This document shows, piece after piece, positions 31,801-32,379 of a DNA stretch of 32,379 nucleotides. Location of the stretch: positions 1-32,379 of the forward strand of contig CALEIM010000183.1 in NCBI GenBank assembly GCA_937876395.1, read 5' to 3'. Below the pieces are notes generated by a model, which worked only from the letters and a program-made list of their open reading frames with translations, had not been told where the DNA came from and did not search any database. The position numbers and the translations under genes are program-made. The DNA is from an uncultured Wenzhouxiangella sp. (GTDB lineage: Bacteria > Pseudomonadota > Gammaproteobacteria > Xanthomonadales > Wenzhouxiangellaceae). Positions within the stretch are counted from its first letter, which is position 1. Each line of letters opens with the position of its first letter.

Positions 31801-32379
31801 GAACGAAAGACCTGATTGTCTTCATAGATCTCACGGTTGTGGAAGGGCATATCGGCCACATCGACCGGGCCGATGCGGTGCCCGAAAGCTTATCGGACAG
31901 GGTCTGATACACCGCAGACTGTTGGATGCGCTCGTGTGGGATCAGTGCCAGATTCCGTCGGAGCCGACCAAACCGGATGAGCAGCAGGGTCGGGGTGGTT
32001 GAGTAGCCGTGCCGTCGGCCAGCGACCGGTTGCCAGATGCGGGCGCGGCCGGGCACGTGGGTGAATCCATCGTCGTCGGAGGTATGTTTCAACGCGGTGT
32101 AGAGCAGGTCATTGGCGTATTCGACACCCGGGTCGGGCGCCAGGACGGTCCGGAGGAGGCGGTGCACGAATGTCCCAACGGGCAGGACGGTCGTTGACGG
32201 GTCGGTCAGCCCGTACCCGGCCACGGTGACCTGGATCCGGTACCAGCCAAAGATTCGATAGAGCAGCGGTTGGCTGATTTGGATGGCTTGGATGCGTCCG
32301 GGCGGGATGGTGTGCGAGGACGTCGAGAGCATACCCGAGGTGAGTCGCACGCCTGAGTCGGAGGTTTTGGCGGTGAAAT
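31788..32379 (-). pseudogene. Partial bacterial PH-domain (YdbT-like, bPH_2) gene with a probable frameshift
   Basis: The frame enters from the right edge and has no start within the window. Two stretches resemble bPH_2/DUF304 domains of YdbT-type proteins: the first around PPGRIQAIQISQPLLYRIFGWYRIQVTVAGYGL, given here by its ends PPGRIQAIQ and VTVAGYGL, the second around RRNLALIPHERIQQ. At 31885-31887 a T-run on the coding strand seems one base short. Beyond it the current frame turns into nonfamily sequence and runs on to 31724 inside the glycosyltransferase gene. Shifting frame there gives sensible protein (GHRIGPVDVADMPFHN, then VFRSGKP) ending at 31788. Either a recent inactivating mutation or a sequencing error. 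YdbT proteins are membrane proteins of unclear function; YdbST in Bacillus protects against some bacteriocins. Confidence 0.6.

Overview
The window is a GC-rich chromosomal segment from a Gram-negative bacterium, most likely a marine or halophilic gammaproteobacterium near Wenzhouxiangella/Xanthomonadales. The taxon is inferred from a lipoprotein with a lipobox, YadGH- and NatAB-type ABC exporters, aryl-polyene-type ketosynthases and large secreted multidomain proteases. No rRNA, tRNA or CRISPR array was seen.

Left part (1 to about 19,900, all minus strand): a secreted-enzyme locus. In transcription order it encodes a secreted agmatine/peptidyl-arginine deiminase-family protein, a lysyl-endopeptidase-like S1 serine protease, a gluzincin metallopeptidase, a small lipoprotein, and a giant subtilisin-family (S8) protease of at least 3,149 codons that runs off the left edge. 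The deiminase and the S1 protease share a homologous C-terminal half (FnIII-like, BACON-like and ASH-like modules). All three enzymes whose C-termini are visible carry the tag EPEPxIFEDRFE at or near the end, a candidate sorting or anchoring signal. The giant protease is built from repeated cassettes (carboxypeptidase-regulatory-like domain, ASH-like strand, a variable insert domain, BACON-like domain). It is preceded by a good sigma70-type promoter and a perfect FNR/Anr-type box.

Middle (19,956-26,096): a VapBC toxin-antitoxin pair with an AT-rich palindromic operator region. Next come yadG-yadH (ABC-2 exporter, minus strand) and, divergently, an operon of a secreted S33 alpha/beta hydrolase coupled by 4-bp overlaps to a NatA-like ATPase and a NatB-like permease.

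Right part (26,097-32,379): a non-coding stretch with a 125-bp nested palindrome and three perfect tandem hairpins, a possible 52-aa acidic protein, an EamA/DMT transporter, a small secreted protein and a DUF218/YdcF-type membrane protein. These are followed by a tightly overlapping trio typical of aryl polyene/xanthomonadin clusters (ketosynthase, ketosynthase-like chain-length factor, family 2 glycosyltransferase). The trio ends at a perfect 13-bp inverted repeat, beyond which lies a convergent, partial and probably frameshifted bacterial-PH-domain (YdbT-like) gene that leaves the window at the right edge.

The most interesting idea is that the left locus works as one extracellular proteolysis and arginine-deimination system with a common C-terminal targeting module. 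It is a possible functional parallel to the gingipain/PPAD arrangement of Porphyromonas, but in a different lineage and with a different tag.
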